Assembly: GCA_963930655.1 (NCBI GenBank)
Contig: OZ005603.1
Span: forward strand, 23,078,201 to 23,142,200
Length of the DNA: 64,000 nucleotides
Direction of reading: 5' to 3'
From: Myrica gale
Lineage: Eukaryota > Streptophyta > Magnoliopsida > Fagales > Myricaceae
Shown: piece by piece, positions 36,990 to 47,479 of the stretch
Position numbering within the stretch: the stretch's first letter is position 1
Layout of the letters: each line of letters opens with the position of its first letter
Made by a program: the position numbers and the translations under genes
The notes under the pieces: generated by a model
The model's input: only the letters and a program-made list of their open reading frames with translations
The model's database searches: none
What the model was told of the DNA's origin: nothing

Positions 36990-37135
36990 TTAATGCAACT
37001 ACTAAATTCTGTAAGTGCAAGGAAGAAATAATTTACACAAGAAAATACACGTGAACACTATATATATTATATCTCTATATATTAATCATAAAATTTGTAT
37101 CCAACATGTGGAATATACAAGGGAGGGGTGTTACA

Positions 37136-38374
37136 TCGTGGGAGGTCCAAGTCCATCTCCCGCACTACATACACGAATAAACCCAGAATCATCGATCTCT
37201 AATCTTAGAAAGGCTGCTTGAAACCTTTTTACAGTCTCCAACATGAGATATGTTGAATTCCATCTCATTTGCACATTAGGAGATACCAATTTCTTTGTAT
37301 CAATTTTCATCTTCACAGCACAAAGATTAAACTTCTCCAACCTTGATGGAGAGGACCTCACATACCTCACTAGATTTCTTACCTTCAAAATAGACTCATC
37401 ACAATCCTTTAACCCCTCACAAACAACAAGGTTAAGAATATGCGCACAACATCTCAGATTAAGATAATTGGTCTGTAATAAATTTCCCTTCAAAAATCAT
37501 TTTAGAAACCGAATAGCATCATCATTAGAAGAAGCAATGTCAACTGTAACGGAAAAAATTCACTCAATACCCCAATCAAGTAAGCAAGCCTCCACATACT
37601 TCCCAATCGATTCCCCCATGTGATTTGAAACTTGACATAAGTTTATAATCTTTTTGCGCAACTTCCAATCATCATCAATAAAGTATTATGTGAGAGTCAT
37701 GTAATTTAAGTTATGCACTGAGGTCCATGTGTCGGTAGTCAAACTAACTCTGCATGCATATGAACTAAAAAGTCTCTTCACTTTCTCCTTCTCATCTTGA
37801 TAAATCATTAGATCATCTCTTTGCACAGTTTAACGAGAAGGCATTTGAAAACTACAAGTGACTTAACAAAGGCCTGAAAACCTTAACCGTCCACTACCTT
37901 TAATGATATCTCATCAATAATACACATCTCTGCAAGTTTTTGCCTTGATACAACTGAATTATACCTATGGGATATTAAACTAGACCCCAATATTGTCACT
38001 CTCTCCTTCAGCCGCTATACTACTACCAGTCAAGTGTGTTTGATATTAATCCATTGGACCTTTTATCCTATCCATAGGATTTTTATCACACTTCAATACA
38101 TGATTTCTAAGGGTTGAGGTACCAATCTTGTCACTGTCACAAGGATACTCCTTCCAAAAATAATTACAAAAACACATGGGATATGAGGGATCACAATCTG
38201 TCTTCTTTGTCATGTGTTCCCATACCATGGTTGCTTTACGTTTGGGGGCGGGCGATTTTAGTTGGTAGGGGTAGGACTTGGACTAGGAACATCTTAGAAA
38301 GATTCTAAATCAATTACAGAAGACATAGACGGCGCTCCCTGACCCTCTATGGTTGGTTCAGATTGACTATCCAT
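37136..38374 (-). pseudogene. hAT transposase, N-terminal half (BED finger), decayed
   Basis: The likely start ATG at 38374 gives MDSQSEPTIEGQGAPSMSSV. After a break a BED-type finger follows at 38228-38046: VWEHMTKKTDCDP, then GTSTLRNHVLKC; one expected Cys appears as Phe (CFCNYFWKEY). Then come stop-ridden frames with hAT wording, and at 37493-37150 LNLRCCAHILNLVVCEGLKD, LVRYVRSSPSRLEKF, RWNSTYLMLETVKRFQAAF and GDGLGPPT. The next expected residues (DDWE...) are beyond the inserted LTR. Many stops; not functional. Confidence 0.8.
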
Positions 38375-38580
38375 CTAGCAAAGGTGAACAAACAATCACA
38401 TGATAGTTAATGACTCAATATTATTCACAACTCACAAATTAAATCACAATTATGCCAAATCACACATATATTTACACTAAATAAATAGGAACTGCCCTAA
38501 TTGCACAACAGCATGAAATGCTAAACACAATTTCACAACAAAATACTAAACATTTCATTTCTCCAAGTTTATTGCATTTA

Positions 38581-38779
38581 GGCTGTGTTTGCCACCAAAA
38601 TTTTACCCAAAATTTTATCTCTCTCCTAATAAAATACTCCAATATAATCTCTCTCTCTTCCATCAAAAAATATAAAAAATTACAAAAACTATAAAATATT
38701 ACCTCTCTCTTCACTTTTTCACTAAACCCAATACCAACACTAAACCCAATACCAAAAATTTTACCACACAAACCCACCC
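38581..38779. mobile_element. PIF/Harbinger-like MITE, 199 bp, TSD TTA
   Basis: Starts GGCTGTGTTTGCCACC, ends AAACCCACCC, flanked by TTA at 38578-38580 and 38780-38782. Inverted relative to the copy at 36792. It lies in the hAT 5' flank, about 200 bp upstream of the transposase start. Confidence 0.85.
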
Positions 38780-39137
38780 TTAGTTATTCAAATTGCTACA
38801 TTTAGATTGCATTCAAATTGTTAAACAATTTCACAATCAATCAAGAAAATTTCAGAAACAATTTGTGTTAGCCCAAGGTTGTTTTATAAACAATCTATTT
38901 TTGATTTTGATGATAACAAACTTTTCCAACTATTTTGAGACCTTTAGATTCTACATTTGCAAATCTTTTTAAGAAAATGATATCAAGAGTTCTCTAAGCT
39001 TAAATTGGCCTTAGATATAATTGAACACCTCTACACAAGCTTATTGGTCAAGCTTATTGGTCAATCTTTACATTGTAGGTGTTTTTGGAATGCTTGATGG
39101 TGTCAAGGGAAACCATTTTTCAGTCTAAGTGTTGATG

Positions 39138-39563
39138 GTGTCGACACATAGGACCATGGTGTCGACACATTGGTCATACTCCAGAATGCACAAAACTATG
39201 AGTCGACACATAGAACACATAGTGTCGACACATTGAACAATGGCAAGATCCCGCTTTGTTTGTCGTCCGATCGAGCTGAAATTTGGAGAGGACGTTCACG
39301 ACACAAGGTGCTATAATCTGAACGGTGAAGATCAAATTTTGAGCTCGGGAACAGTGTTTCTCATGCATGAACAGTAACCGATAAATTGGTGTTTTCGGAA
39401 TTCTTGTTACTGTCAAAGAACACATTTTTCAGACTAAGTGTTGTATGTGTCGACACATAGGACCATAGTGTCGACACATTGGTCATACACCCGAAAAGTG
39501 AGTTTCCAGGCAAAGCTCCTAGGTGTCGACACATACATGGAAGGTGTCGACACATTCTTCGAT
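39138..39563. repeat. Four paired GTGTCGACAC palindromes in the SIRE-like LTR
   Basis: Pairs at 39138-39147/39159-39168, 39200-39209/39222-39231 (first half GAGTCGACAC), 39447-39456/39468-39477 and 39533-39542/39554-39563. The gap is 11 bp in three and 12 bp in the second. Gap sequences are ATAGGACCATG, ATAGAACACATA, ATAGGACCATA and ATACATGGAAG. Confidence 0.9.
39243..39378. repeat. Segment homologous to the Tork-like copia LTR (2395-2535)
   Basis: The two stretches share long identical runs, for example CCGATCGAGCTGAAATTTGG, GACGTTCACGACACAAGG, TCTGAACGGTGAAGATCA and GAACAGTAACC, with about ten percent differences. Here the segment lies between two partial copies (about 39070-39180 and 39385-39490) of the SIRE-like LTR's own sequence. 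Confidence 0.9.
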
Positions 39564-41279
39564 TTCTCAGATCTGGAGCGACGTCACTCATTCTAAAAGT
39601 GTCTCCAACGGCTCTAAATGCCCTCCAACGGCTCCAAAACATGACAAGAAAGCCCTTGGTGCCCTAGAGACTATAAATAGAACAAGATTGAAAGAGAAAG
39701 GTAGAGCTTCACACGAAAATCATCCTTGCCCTAATTTCTTGAGAGAGAAAGCTCAAAGAAGAAGAAGAGAAGTTCTTCTGACCTTGAAATCTCGTGATCC
39801 ATCTTGTAAATCCGGAAGCCTTCCTTGAAGAACTCTTTCTTCCAGCAAATCTCAGGTTCTTATATTTGTAGATTTGGCTTAGAGAGCCGTTTCATTTCTT
39901 GAGCTACCCATTTGTAGATTTGGCTTAGAGAGCCCTATCATTTCTTGAGCTACCCATTTGTATATCTGGCTTAGAGAGCCTTCAATCACTGTACCCTAAT
40001 CTTCTAAACCTTCCTAGTGTTGTGTGAACACTGTATCCTACTTGTGAGAGTAGAAGAAATCCTCTAGGTTGTGAGGATTTGTGAGAGTTGAAGTGTGAGC
40101 TCGCAAAACGCTTTGTAAAGGTTCCTTAGCACCCGGGAAACTAAGGTGTATTCGCTATTTAGAGAATAGTGGAGGAAGCCCAAGGAAGTCAATTGCCTTG
40201 GGGGTGGACGTAGGCACGTGTTTGGCCGAACCACCTAAAAATACTGGTGTCATCTTCCTAACTCTCATCTTTCATTTCTGCTGATATTGCTTGATTGAAC
40301 TTGCTTATCCTTTATTGTTAATATCATTGTCTGCTTATATCCAGTCTCTAGTTTTCCTAGAAATAGATCTGAACGTTTTGGGTTTGTTTGCAAAAGAATT
40401 CAAAAGTTTTTGAAAAACCCAATTCACCCCCCCCCCCTCTTGGGTTGTTATTTAGACTCACAATTTGAAACAGATTCACAACTTCAAAACAAAACCAAAT
40501 CTTTCAATCAAGCTCATCCTCCATAGTTTCACAACCTAATCTATACTTTAAAATTCTAAATTAACTGACGAACTAAGATAACTAATTAACTAAATCAGAT
40601 CATAAATTCTTACCACAATGGCAGTGCACTGACCAAACACGGCAGAAATTCACAAATCAATGAATCACAATCTTGTATCCTGCAAAGTCCCAGTAAATTA
40701 ACTAAAATAGAGACGACCAATTAACTAAGAACAACACCAATTCGCACGCCTAGAGAGAGATCAGAAGAATTAAGAAATTACCTGAGAGATGAGAGAGAGA
40801 GAGACACGCGGCAAGGGAGAGAGAGACACACGGCAGCAACCACTAACCAGCAAAGTCGAGCAAGGAGGGGGAGGAGATTGAGTGGGGTTATGCATGAAAG
40901 AAGAGACGGAGAGGGTTGTGCGTGAGGGAAGGAGGGGCTGTTGCGTGAGAGGGGTGCTGCGACGGCACGAACTAAAGGGGAGTTAGGTTTTTTTAAAAAT
41001 GTGAGAGAGGAGGGGGGTGCGCGTGATTCACGACGAACATTTAAGTTTTTTTATTAAAAAAAAGGTTCGGACTGGTTTGGAACAGTATACTCTGGTCCGG
41101 TACCGGTTTTCCTATGTATGAAACCGAGAACGAACCGGAGTTTACCGGTTTCACCGAATCAGCCATTCCTGTAAGTTATTTATCATCGGGTTGGCCAGAA
41201 CCGGTTATTTGTCACTGGGTTATCTCTTCATTATCTCAACATATTGATCCTACTATATATTTTGTTGTCATTCTTCATG

Positions 41280-42768
41280 GTCACTAGCATGATGTTATGC
41301 AAGCTGAGTTAACTGCTCTCGAATCGAAGAATACTTGGACCTTTCAACCTCTCCCTCCAGGTAAGAAATCCATTGGTTGCAAATGGGTTTTCAAAACCAA
41401 GCTTCACGCTGATGGTTCCATTGAGCGTTACAAAGCTCGTTTGGTTGCCAAAGGCTATATTCAGGTACAAGGATCGATTATCATGACATTTTTACCCCTG
41501 TTGGTAAGCTTGTTACTGTTCGTTGTCTTCTTGCAGTCGCCGCTGTTCACAACTGGACACTTCATCACCTGGTTGTCAACAACGCTTTCCTCCATGGCAA
41601 TCTCGATGAGGTGGTTTACATGACATCCCCTCAAGGGTATTCTCGCCTGGGGAGTCTCATGTTTGTCATTGCAGAAATCTCATTACAGACTCAAGTAAGC
41701 GTCTCAAAACTGGTTTTTCAAATTATCTCCAGTTCTACTGACTGCTGGTTTCCGACAACAAGCGGATCATTCTCTCTTTATTTCTTCCAAATCATCTTCT
41801 TTCGCCCTCATCCTTATCTATGTTGATGATATTCTTTTGGCAGGCAATGACCTCTCTCACATTCAGCATCTCAAGAAGTTCCTTAACCAAGACTTCAAAA
41901 TTAAAGCTCACGGCCCCTTGAAGTATTTCCTAGGCCTTGAAGTCGCTCGCACACCTTCCAGCATTTTTCTCAATCAACGAAAATACACTTTGTACATCCT
42001 TACCGATAGTGGTCAACTCGATGCACAACCTGCCCACACATCAATGGAACAAAATCTCAAGGTCATAGATACTGATGGCGCCCCTTTACCCGATCCAAGC
42101 CTTTATCGTTGTCTCATTTATCTCACTATCACAAGCCTGGTACTGTTTTGACGGTCAACCTCCTCATTCATTTCTTGCATGCTCCGCAACATCCTCATTA
42201 CGGTACCGCTCTCCGCATTCTCCAGTATCTCAAATCTACCCCTGATCAAGGTCTTTTTAATCCAACTAACAATACTTTTCAGGTCTTCGCTTATTATGAC
42301 TCCAACTAGGCCAGTTATCCTACCACTCACTGATCTACCACTAGATTCTTCATACGGCTTGAACTAACCCCATTTCCTAACACACAAAGAAACAACTCAC
42401 TGTCTCCCGCTCCTCTGCTAAAGCAGAATAATGTGTCATGGACTCTACCACTTGCGAACTTACCTGGCTCCGGTCCTTCCTTCAAGATCTACAAATTCCT
42501 CATTCCCAGCCTATGCGCCTCTATTATAAAAATCAAGTGGCCCTCCACATTGCAAAAAATCCGGTATTTCACGAACTCACCAAGCATATCGAAATCGATT
42601 GTCACATTGTTCACAAGAAGCTTTACAATGGTCTTATCACTACCGCTTATGTTCCCTCTTCTGATCAACTTGCATACATTTTTACAAAAGCTTTGGGTCG
42701 CGAGTTGTTTTATCACTTATCTCGCAAGTTGGGCATTACGGATCTTCATACGCCAACTTTAGGGGGAG
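41280..42768 (+). pseudogene. Decayed copia pol (RT to RNase H)
   Basis: Fragments in several plus frames: QAELTALESKNTWTFQPLPP and CKWVFKTKLHADGSIERYKA (RT start); LIYVDDILLAGND near 41817 (YVDD box); [70 protein letters not shown] and ADILTK-like IFTKAL (RNase H). It ends at a polypurine tract TTTAGGGGGAG (42758-42768). At least six frame breaks. The 5' part is missing. Confidence 0.88.
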
Positions 42769-42964
42769 TATTAAATGTCCACGGACATATTTTCCTATTC
42801 TTAGGTATATATTGTGGAGATTAATTATTGGTGATTCTTTCCTTTTCTCTTAGCGCTAATATGGGAACATTTTCCCTGTCAACATTGTATATATTTACTT
42901 GTATTCTTCCAACCTTGAATATCAATGTGACAATCATTTTCTGCACAATTACTCTCTATTTACA
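42769..42964 (+). repeat. Short 3' LTR of the first decayed copia, about 196 bp
   Basis: Follows the PPT directly. Begins TATTAAATG (expected TG mutated) and is taken to end TCTATTTACA. A TATA-like TGTATATATTTAC lies at about 42886-42898. The end is inferred. Confidence 0.5.
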
Positions 42965-42982
42965 CGCCTAATATTTTTGCAG

Positions 42983-43443
42983 ATGTGTTTGTGCTTCTGG
43001 CTCTCGGTTTCTCATTGTCAGCTCACGTCATTTGTTCCACCTCTAATCTTTGTTCACAGAAATTTAAAAAGCAAGAATGTGCACCTAAGCCCTCTCTTGA
43101 GTCAAAGTACCATGTTATGTCTACTGCATGCTCAAAATCATCTGGCTCCGTGGTATCCTTTCTAAACTTGGTTTCACTTAGGCACATCTTACTCCTCTTC
43201 ATGCAGATAACACAAGTGTCATTCAAATAGCCGCCAAACCTATCTTCCATGAGCACATTCATGAAGTCGATTGTCACTCCATTAATTCGAGAAGCATTTG
43301 ATCGTAAGGTTAGCGCCCTTCCACATATTTCCGCAGAACTCAAGGTTGCCGATATTTTGACCAAATGAATGATCGTTAGAGCCATCATGTCCTTGTTAGC
43401 AAATTGATGCTCGTCGACTTACCCACGTCAATTTTAGGGGGGA
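42983..43443 (+). pseudogene. Second decayed copia fragment (RNase H)
   Basis: Frames read CSQKFKKQECAPKPSLESKY, HVMSTACSKSSG, then VIQIAAKPIFHEHIHEVDCH-like sequence and LKVADILTK, followed by DLPTSI and a polypurine tract TTTTAGGGGGGA (43432-43443). This is an RNase H end distinct from the one at 42440-42740, so it is a second element of the same lineage. Confidence 0.8.
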
Positions 43444-43666
43444 CGTCAACAAATAGCATAACTTGCCATTTTATGTACAATTCAAAATTGTTTGAATTTC
43501 TTTCCTTGTATAGTTTTACCGATATCTTGTTGTACAACCTTTTAATTTCATAAGATAGGATGAATGTGATTATAGCGCATTCAATAAATCACCTTGTAAT
43601 TTTTCTATAATATATAATAGAGGATCTTATAAGCACAATTGTTCTGCAAATCTTTTCTTCTTAACA
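43444..43666 (+). repeat. Short 3' LTR of the second decayed copia, about 223 bp
   Basis: Starts CGTCAACAAATAGC (probably a mutated TGTCAAC) right after the PPT and is taken to end CTTCTTAACA at 43666. End inferred from the TG...CA rule. Confidence 0.5.
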
Positions 43667-43724
43667 GTAAAATCGGTTTAAGACATAATTTTCCCAACGA
43701 TGGGATTTAAAACTCCCCCAGATT

Positions 43725-43870
43725 TTTTTTCTAAGCAAAGATAATATATTAAAAGCCAATAAGCATACAGCAAGTACAAAACAAAAAATCGACCAAAAGG
43801 CCAGTGAAAAACCTAAAAGAATCCAAAGGCCCTACAATAACCAGACACAAGAGTCGGGACAACCAACAAC
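43725..43870 (-). mobile_element. Possible LINE 3' end
   Basis: On the minus strand the stretch ends GCTTTTAATATATTATCTTTG followed by CTTAG and an A-run of eight. That is the look of a plant L1 3' tail. Short and non-coding, so tentative. Confidence 0.3.
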
Positions 43871-45081
43871 TGTGAGTCTTACTTTTTAGGATTAAGACAA
43901 CTCAAGAGGGGGGTAAATAGGTTTTCTAAAATTTTCGATATTGACCTCCAAAGATGTGTTTGCAAGTAAAGCATATTTTAGCACAAGTATATAATATGCA
44001 TTAACTGTAAATAAGTGCTAAAGTAAGGAGAAGGGTAAGAGAAGCAAACACTCAGTTTTTAGGTGGTTCGGCAAACCTGCCTACATCCACCCCTCAAGCT
44101 CCTTCACCGAGCCTTGAGGTTTTCCACTATCTTCAACCAATAGCTTACACACTAGCTTCCGGGTGTTTTCCCGGCATCAACACTCAAACTCACCCAAGTG
44201 GTTTTTCTGGCTCACCACGCACAACCTCACCAAGCTTGAGACATACACTCACAAAGCTTCTTCTTTAGTGAACAACCTCAGTAAATGAAACACCTCTTTT
44301 GGATATGAAGATAGATGAACAAAAATCTCTCAAAGAGTAGATAAGAAGATTGAAAACTCTATCTCTTTTGATTCACACAATGACAAGGATGTGAAAGTGT
44401 AATTTGTGTGAATGATATGAAAAATATGAAATAGGAAAGTTTAGAATATTTCTCAAGCTATAAAAATGATATGTGGTCGTTGGTTATTCATTTTAGATGA
44501 AATGAAGGTGTATTTATCGGCCACATGTGAAAACTAGCCGTTTATAACCGTTAGGGGTCGATTTGACAATTTTATAGTTGTACCGGTCGACCTGTTCAAG
44601 TAGTCGTTGACCAACGGTCATAAATTTGAATGCTATCAAGATCATCCGCTTCATGTAGAGGTCAACCGCTACAAAAAGTTCATCGACCGGTTCATTTAAA
44701 ATCATGTTTTTAACCACTTTTAAACACCCAATTTTAAATACTTACTTCTCATAAGTATATGAAGGGTTTAAGAGTATATTTGGAATGTTTTGATACCTTT
44801 AAAAATATTTTAATCTTTCAAATAAAAGGTAAAACGATTTATGAACGTTTTGAAAGATATGCAAGTGTGATTCAAATCCATGTCAAATGTGAAATAAAGA
44901 GTTACAAGGATTATACCCTAAGGTCTTGAATCTTCACTTTGAACTCCTTGCATCTTCTTGTTCTTCTTTCTTCATCGTTGGCTCTTTTATCAAGTCGTCT
45001 TTGTCTTTGAAGATGTCCACTTTATAAACTTGATCCATTTATTGAAATCATCAAAATCTCGATTGTGCACAAAAGCCAACA
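43871..45081 (-). repeat. 3' LTR of the deleted SIRE-like element, 1211 bp
   Basis: Minus strand: starts TGTTGGCTTTTGTGCAC at 45081, ends GTAAGACTCACA at 43871. CCCCCCTCTTGAGTTGTC near the end and the GACTCACA terminus match the solo LTR at 38866-40462 in type. No paired GTGTCGACAC was seen in this copy. Confidence 0.8.
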
Positions 45082-45878
45082 ATCTCTCCCTTTTGATGAT
45101 GACAATAAATTGATAGTTTTGGGATGACTCCCCCTATCTTTTGCAATTGGACAAACATTTAAAACTTGGAGACAAAGTATTAGTAATAGTCATTTGGATT
45201 CATAAAGAGTAATACAATCAAAACATAATCCAAATCAAAAAGGAGAATACATAGTCATCAAAACTATTAGCACATTTCTCCTCCTTTGTCACATCAAAAA
45301 GACAAAGGTTACCTTTCTCCCCAAATATGCATTCTAGAAGCAAAGGGAATAGAAACATGTAGACATTTAAGAATTCTCCATCTTTGTCAGTCAAAAAGAG
45401 AATGCATGGATATAATTTAAAAGTTCATTTTTCATTCTAAGAACAACTTGTAGTTTTAAACGAAAATTTTATTGAAATGGTATAGAGGATGTCTAACGGG
45501 GATTCAAGAGTCCATCACTATTACGATAGTAGCCCACCGAGTGGGTTTGTACCAACCTCTTAGCTACCAATGACAATTTAAAGGTCAATCTCAACCAAAA
45601 AGGTTTAAGCTCACAAAAATTTATCAAAGTACATGATTTTGTAAAAATGTTAGCTTATTGATGTTCCATTTTGATAAATGCAAGAAAATATATCAAAGAT
45701 AAATAGATTTGCATTTATAACATTAACAACCAAGAAAATATCATAGAACATATTCTCAAACAAGGATTTAGATGTTACCAAAGGTTTTCCCTTTTAGCAT
45801 ATGTCCTCAAATGTCATAAGCCTTCTTGATAGGCAAGTTTCATCCAAGCACCATTTGTTGTTCCATCATACAAGAGAA

Positions 45879-46067
45879 TCAAGAAACCATTTTTGGTACC
45901 CAAGCCATCTTGGGTCCATCAATGTTAGTTTTGGCTCCTTTTGGAACCCACGTTTTCTTGAGAATCTTGCTCCCAAGTTTCTTTAATGCACAATCAAAAA
46001 TTAGATGTCCATCTTTGTTGCAAAAATGACATGTTTGAGTAAGTGCATTAAATGATTTAGCCTTCAC
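45879..46067 (-). pseudogene. Copia gag remnant with CCHC zinc knuckle
   Basis: The open piece reads MKAKSFNALTQTCHFCNKDG, then HLIFDCALKKLGSK, then TWVPKGAKTN and MAWVPKMVS. CxxCxxxxHxxxxC fits a retroelement CCHC knuckle (CHFCNKDGHLIFDC), and the repeated WVPK words are known from SIRE/Maximus gag-pol junctions. The rest of gag and pol is absent. Confidence 0.75.
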
Positions 46068-46112
46068 AAAATAATTCTTTTTGAATAGAAGATAAAGTGA
46101 GTTGGTTGTGGC

Positions 46113-47269
46113 TCATCCAAGATAATTCCAAATGCTCACGAGCGACACGAAGGTGGTGATGCTGCGAGTTGGATAGCCTAGTGACTTACCGATCTGACCC
46201 AAGTTGTCAATAGCTGTCAGTGTCCCGCCAACGGCAAAAGTTGTGGCTACGAATAAAATTAACATGTCGATGCTGAAAAGAGCTTGCAATATGGTGTATT
46301 CTTCACCTCTATCTGGTGGCTTGAAGATGTTGCTTATACAAGAATCTAGCTTCCTCTTACTCCTTGGAGCTTCTACAGGTGGCGATGGAGGCTGCTCCAA
46401 TACTGTTGGACGTTCAGCTACCACTGTCACCTGGGTAGGATCATTTAGAGCATTCCTGTGCGTTTCCATATATTGAGTTCTTCTCTTATAACTATCGCAA
46501 GGGGGAGGAATAATATGATAAGTACAACACAACACTTCCCACATATTCAATTCTGGTAAACTTGAGCCTGTTTTGCAGGATAATTAGAACCATGAGAAAA
46601 CCTGCAAGTCCAAGTGAACTGTAAAGCATTTTGTAGAAAACTTTGAGCTCGGTCGGTTGGTGAACAATCTTCATTATTCGAATTATTCCGAGAAAAACAA
46701 AGGAAACAGCAGTAGAAAGCCAAGCAATCAGCAAAATCAGAGCCTTCGAGTTATCCCCATAGAGAGCATGGTAGAGCTCTATGGTAATTGCACCGCTTAG
46801 ACCAACAAGTCCCTTCAAAAGTCCTAAAACGTTGCCTCTGCTTTCCGGGAAGTTCTTAACGCACGTGACTAGAGCTCCAGTATTTGCAAATGCCTGCGAG
46901 TTTGCGCTGAGGTATATATAGAGACACATTTGCCATATGTGGGGTTTGGCAGTACGGCCAGTTACGGCGAGCCATATCATGAGGTAGCCGAACAAGTTCA
47001 TGACTACCCCGATTGACAGGACCACCCATGGCGGTGTGATCTCGTTGATCAGCCTAGATAGAAGGCCAAGATTCCCACCCATGTCCTTGAAGAAGCTAAG
47101 CAAACAATGATGTTTTGATGTCGTTGGAATATAGGCCGAATATATAGGTTGAACCGGAAACGGACATGATCAATAACGACGCGAAGACAATGAACCATCG
47201 GCCTAAGATTACGTGCAAGGCCAACCTCTTCACGCCTCTCCATCAACCACCAAACTCCACCGCCACCAT
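46113..47269 (-). pseudogene. NFD4/nodulin-like MFS transporter, broken and truncated
   Basis: Plant NFD4-type (nodulin-like) major facilitator; substrate unknown. The ATG at 47269 gives MVAVEFGG then TGA, then WRGVKRLALHVILGRWFIVF and [19 protein letters not shown] small deletion shifts the frame before [13 protein letters not shown]. The next block (47103-46560) reads [40 protein letters not shown] and [12 protein letters not shown], the family's early TM helices. Another shift near 46540 precedes LNDPTQVTVVAERP, a linker, then YTILQALFSIDMLILFVATT and GGTLTAIDNLGQIGKSLGYP. The reading stops at SIWNYLG (46113), where retroelement sequence takes over, so the last TM helices are missing. One nonsense codon, two frameshifts and a 3' truncation: clearly dead. 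Confidence 0.9.
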
Positions 47270-47479
47270 CTTTTTTTACCCTAAGTTCTAAGTACATACA
47301 TAACCTAAGTTGAGACGTGATTTTGATGAGGTAGTACTTCAAACGTACATGCTAAGATATAGATAACTTGGAAGCTCCAAAGTAGGTGAAAAGGGTAGAG
47401 ATATTCCAGATCAAAATAATTTCATTCTAAATTGACTCGTAAGTTGACTAACAGTGCCTCCGGATGTAGGAATTGACTC

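Larger units (their letters stand above)
33921..37135. mobile_element. Gypsy-type LTR inserted in the hAT transposase
   Basis: The hAT reading breaks at 37136 (after GPPT) and resumes at 33920 (FVMFFK). The intervening 3.2 kb ends GGGGTGTTACA at 37135, which on the minus strand is a typical gypsy LTR start TGTAACACCCC. A block at 34885-34930 (GGGTTGTGCG...TGGAACTGTC) matches the block at 24734-24760 of the solo LTR, in the same orientation, so the two LTRs are related. The left end is probably TGTGGGG at 33926. No matching TSD found. It contains the 115-bp tandem duplication and a PIF-like MITE. Confidence 0.6.
38866..40462. mobile_element. Solo LTR, SIRE/Maximus-like copia, 1597 bp, TSD ATTTG
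   Basis: Starts TGTTAGCCCAAGG at 38866 and ends TTTAGACTCACA at 40462, flanked by ATTTG at 38861-38865 and 40463-40467. ATTTTGATGATAACAAA near the start and a C-run with CTCTTGGGTTG near the end are what I associate with SIRE/Maximus LTRs. The end GACTCACA is shared with the minus-strand LTR at 43871-45081. It carries four GTGTCGACAC pairs and a segment copied from another copia LTR. Confidence 0.85.
32204..41180 (-). mobile_element. hAT element (minus) broken by two LTR insertions
   Basis: The left end region (32204-32340) and right end region (about 41060-41180) are dense in CCGGT/ACCGG words, as often in hAT subterminal regions. Between them the minus strand encodes a BED-finger and RNase H-like hAT transposase in two blocks (37136-38374, then 32890-33920). 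A 3.2 kb LTR sits between the blocks, and a 1.6 kb solo LTR and a MITE lie 5' of the start codon. Exact ends and the 8-bp TSD were not found. 32340-32889 is AT-rich with an (AT)n tract at 32708-32732; 38375-38580 and 40468-41060 are decayed 5' flank with GA-rich tracts. Confidence 0.6.
43871..46090 (-). mobile_element. Deleted SIRE/Maximus-like copia element
   Basis: Minus strand: gag zinc-knuckle remnant (45879-46067), then about 800 bp of non-coding internal sequence, a polypurine tract AAAAGGGAGAGAT (45082-45094) and a 3' LTR (43871-45081). Almost all of pol is gone and the 5' LTR is missing where the MFS gene begins. Confidence 0.75.

Noticed and set aside
39138-39563. Regularly spaced repeats that could look like a CRISPR array
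   Set aside because: Palindrome pairs in a plant LTR, with irregular distances between pairs and no cas genes.
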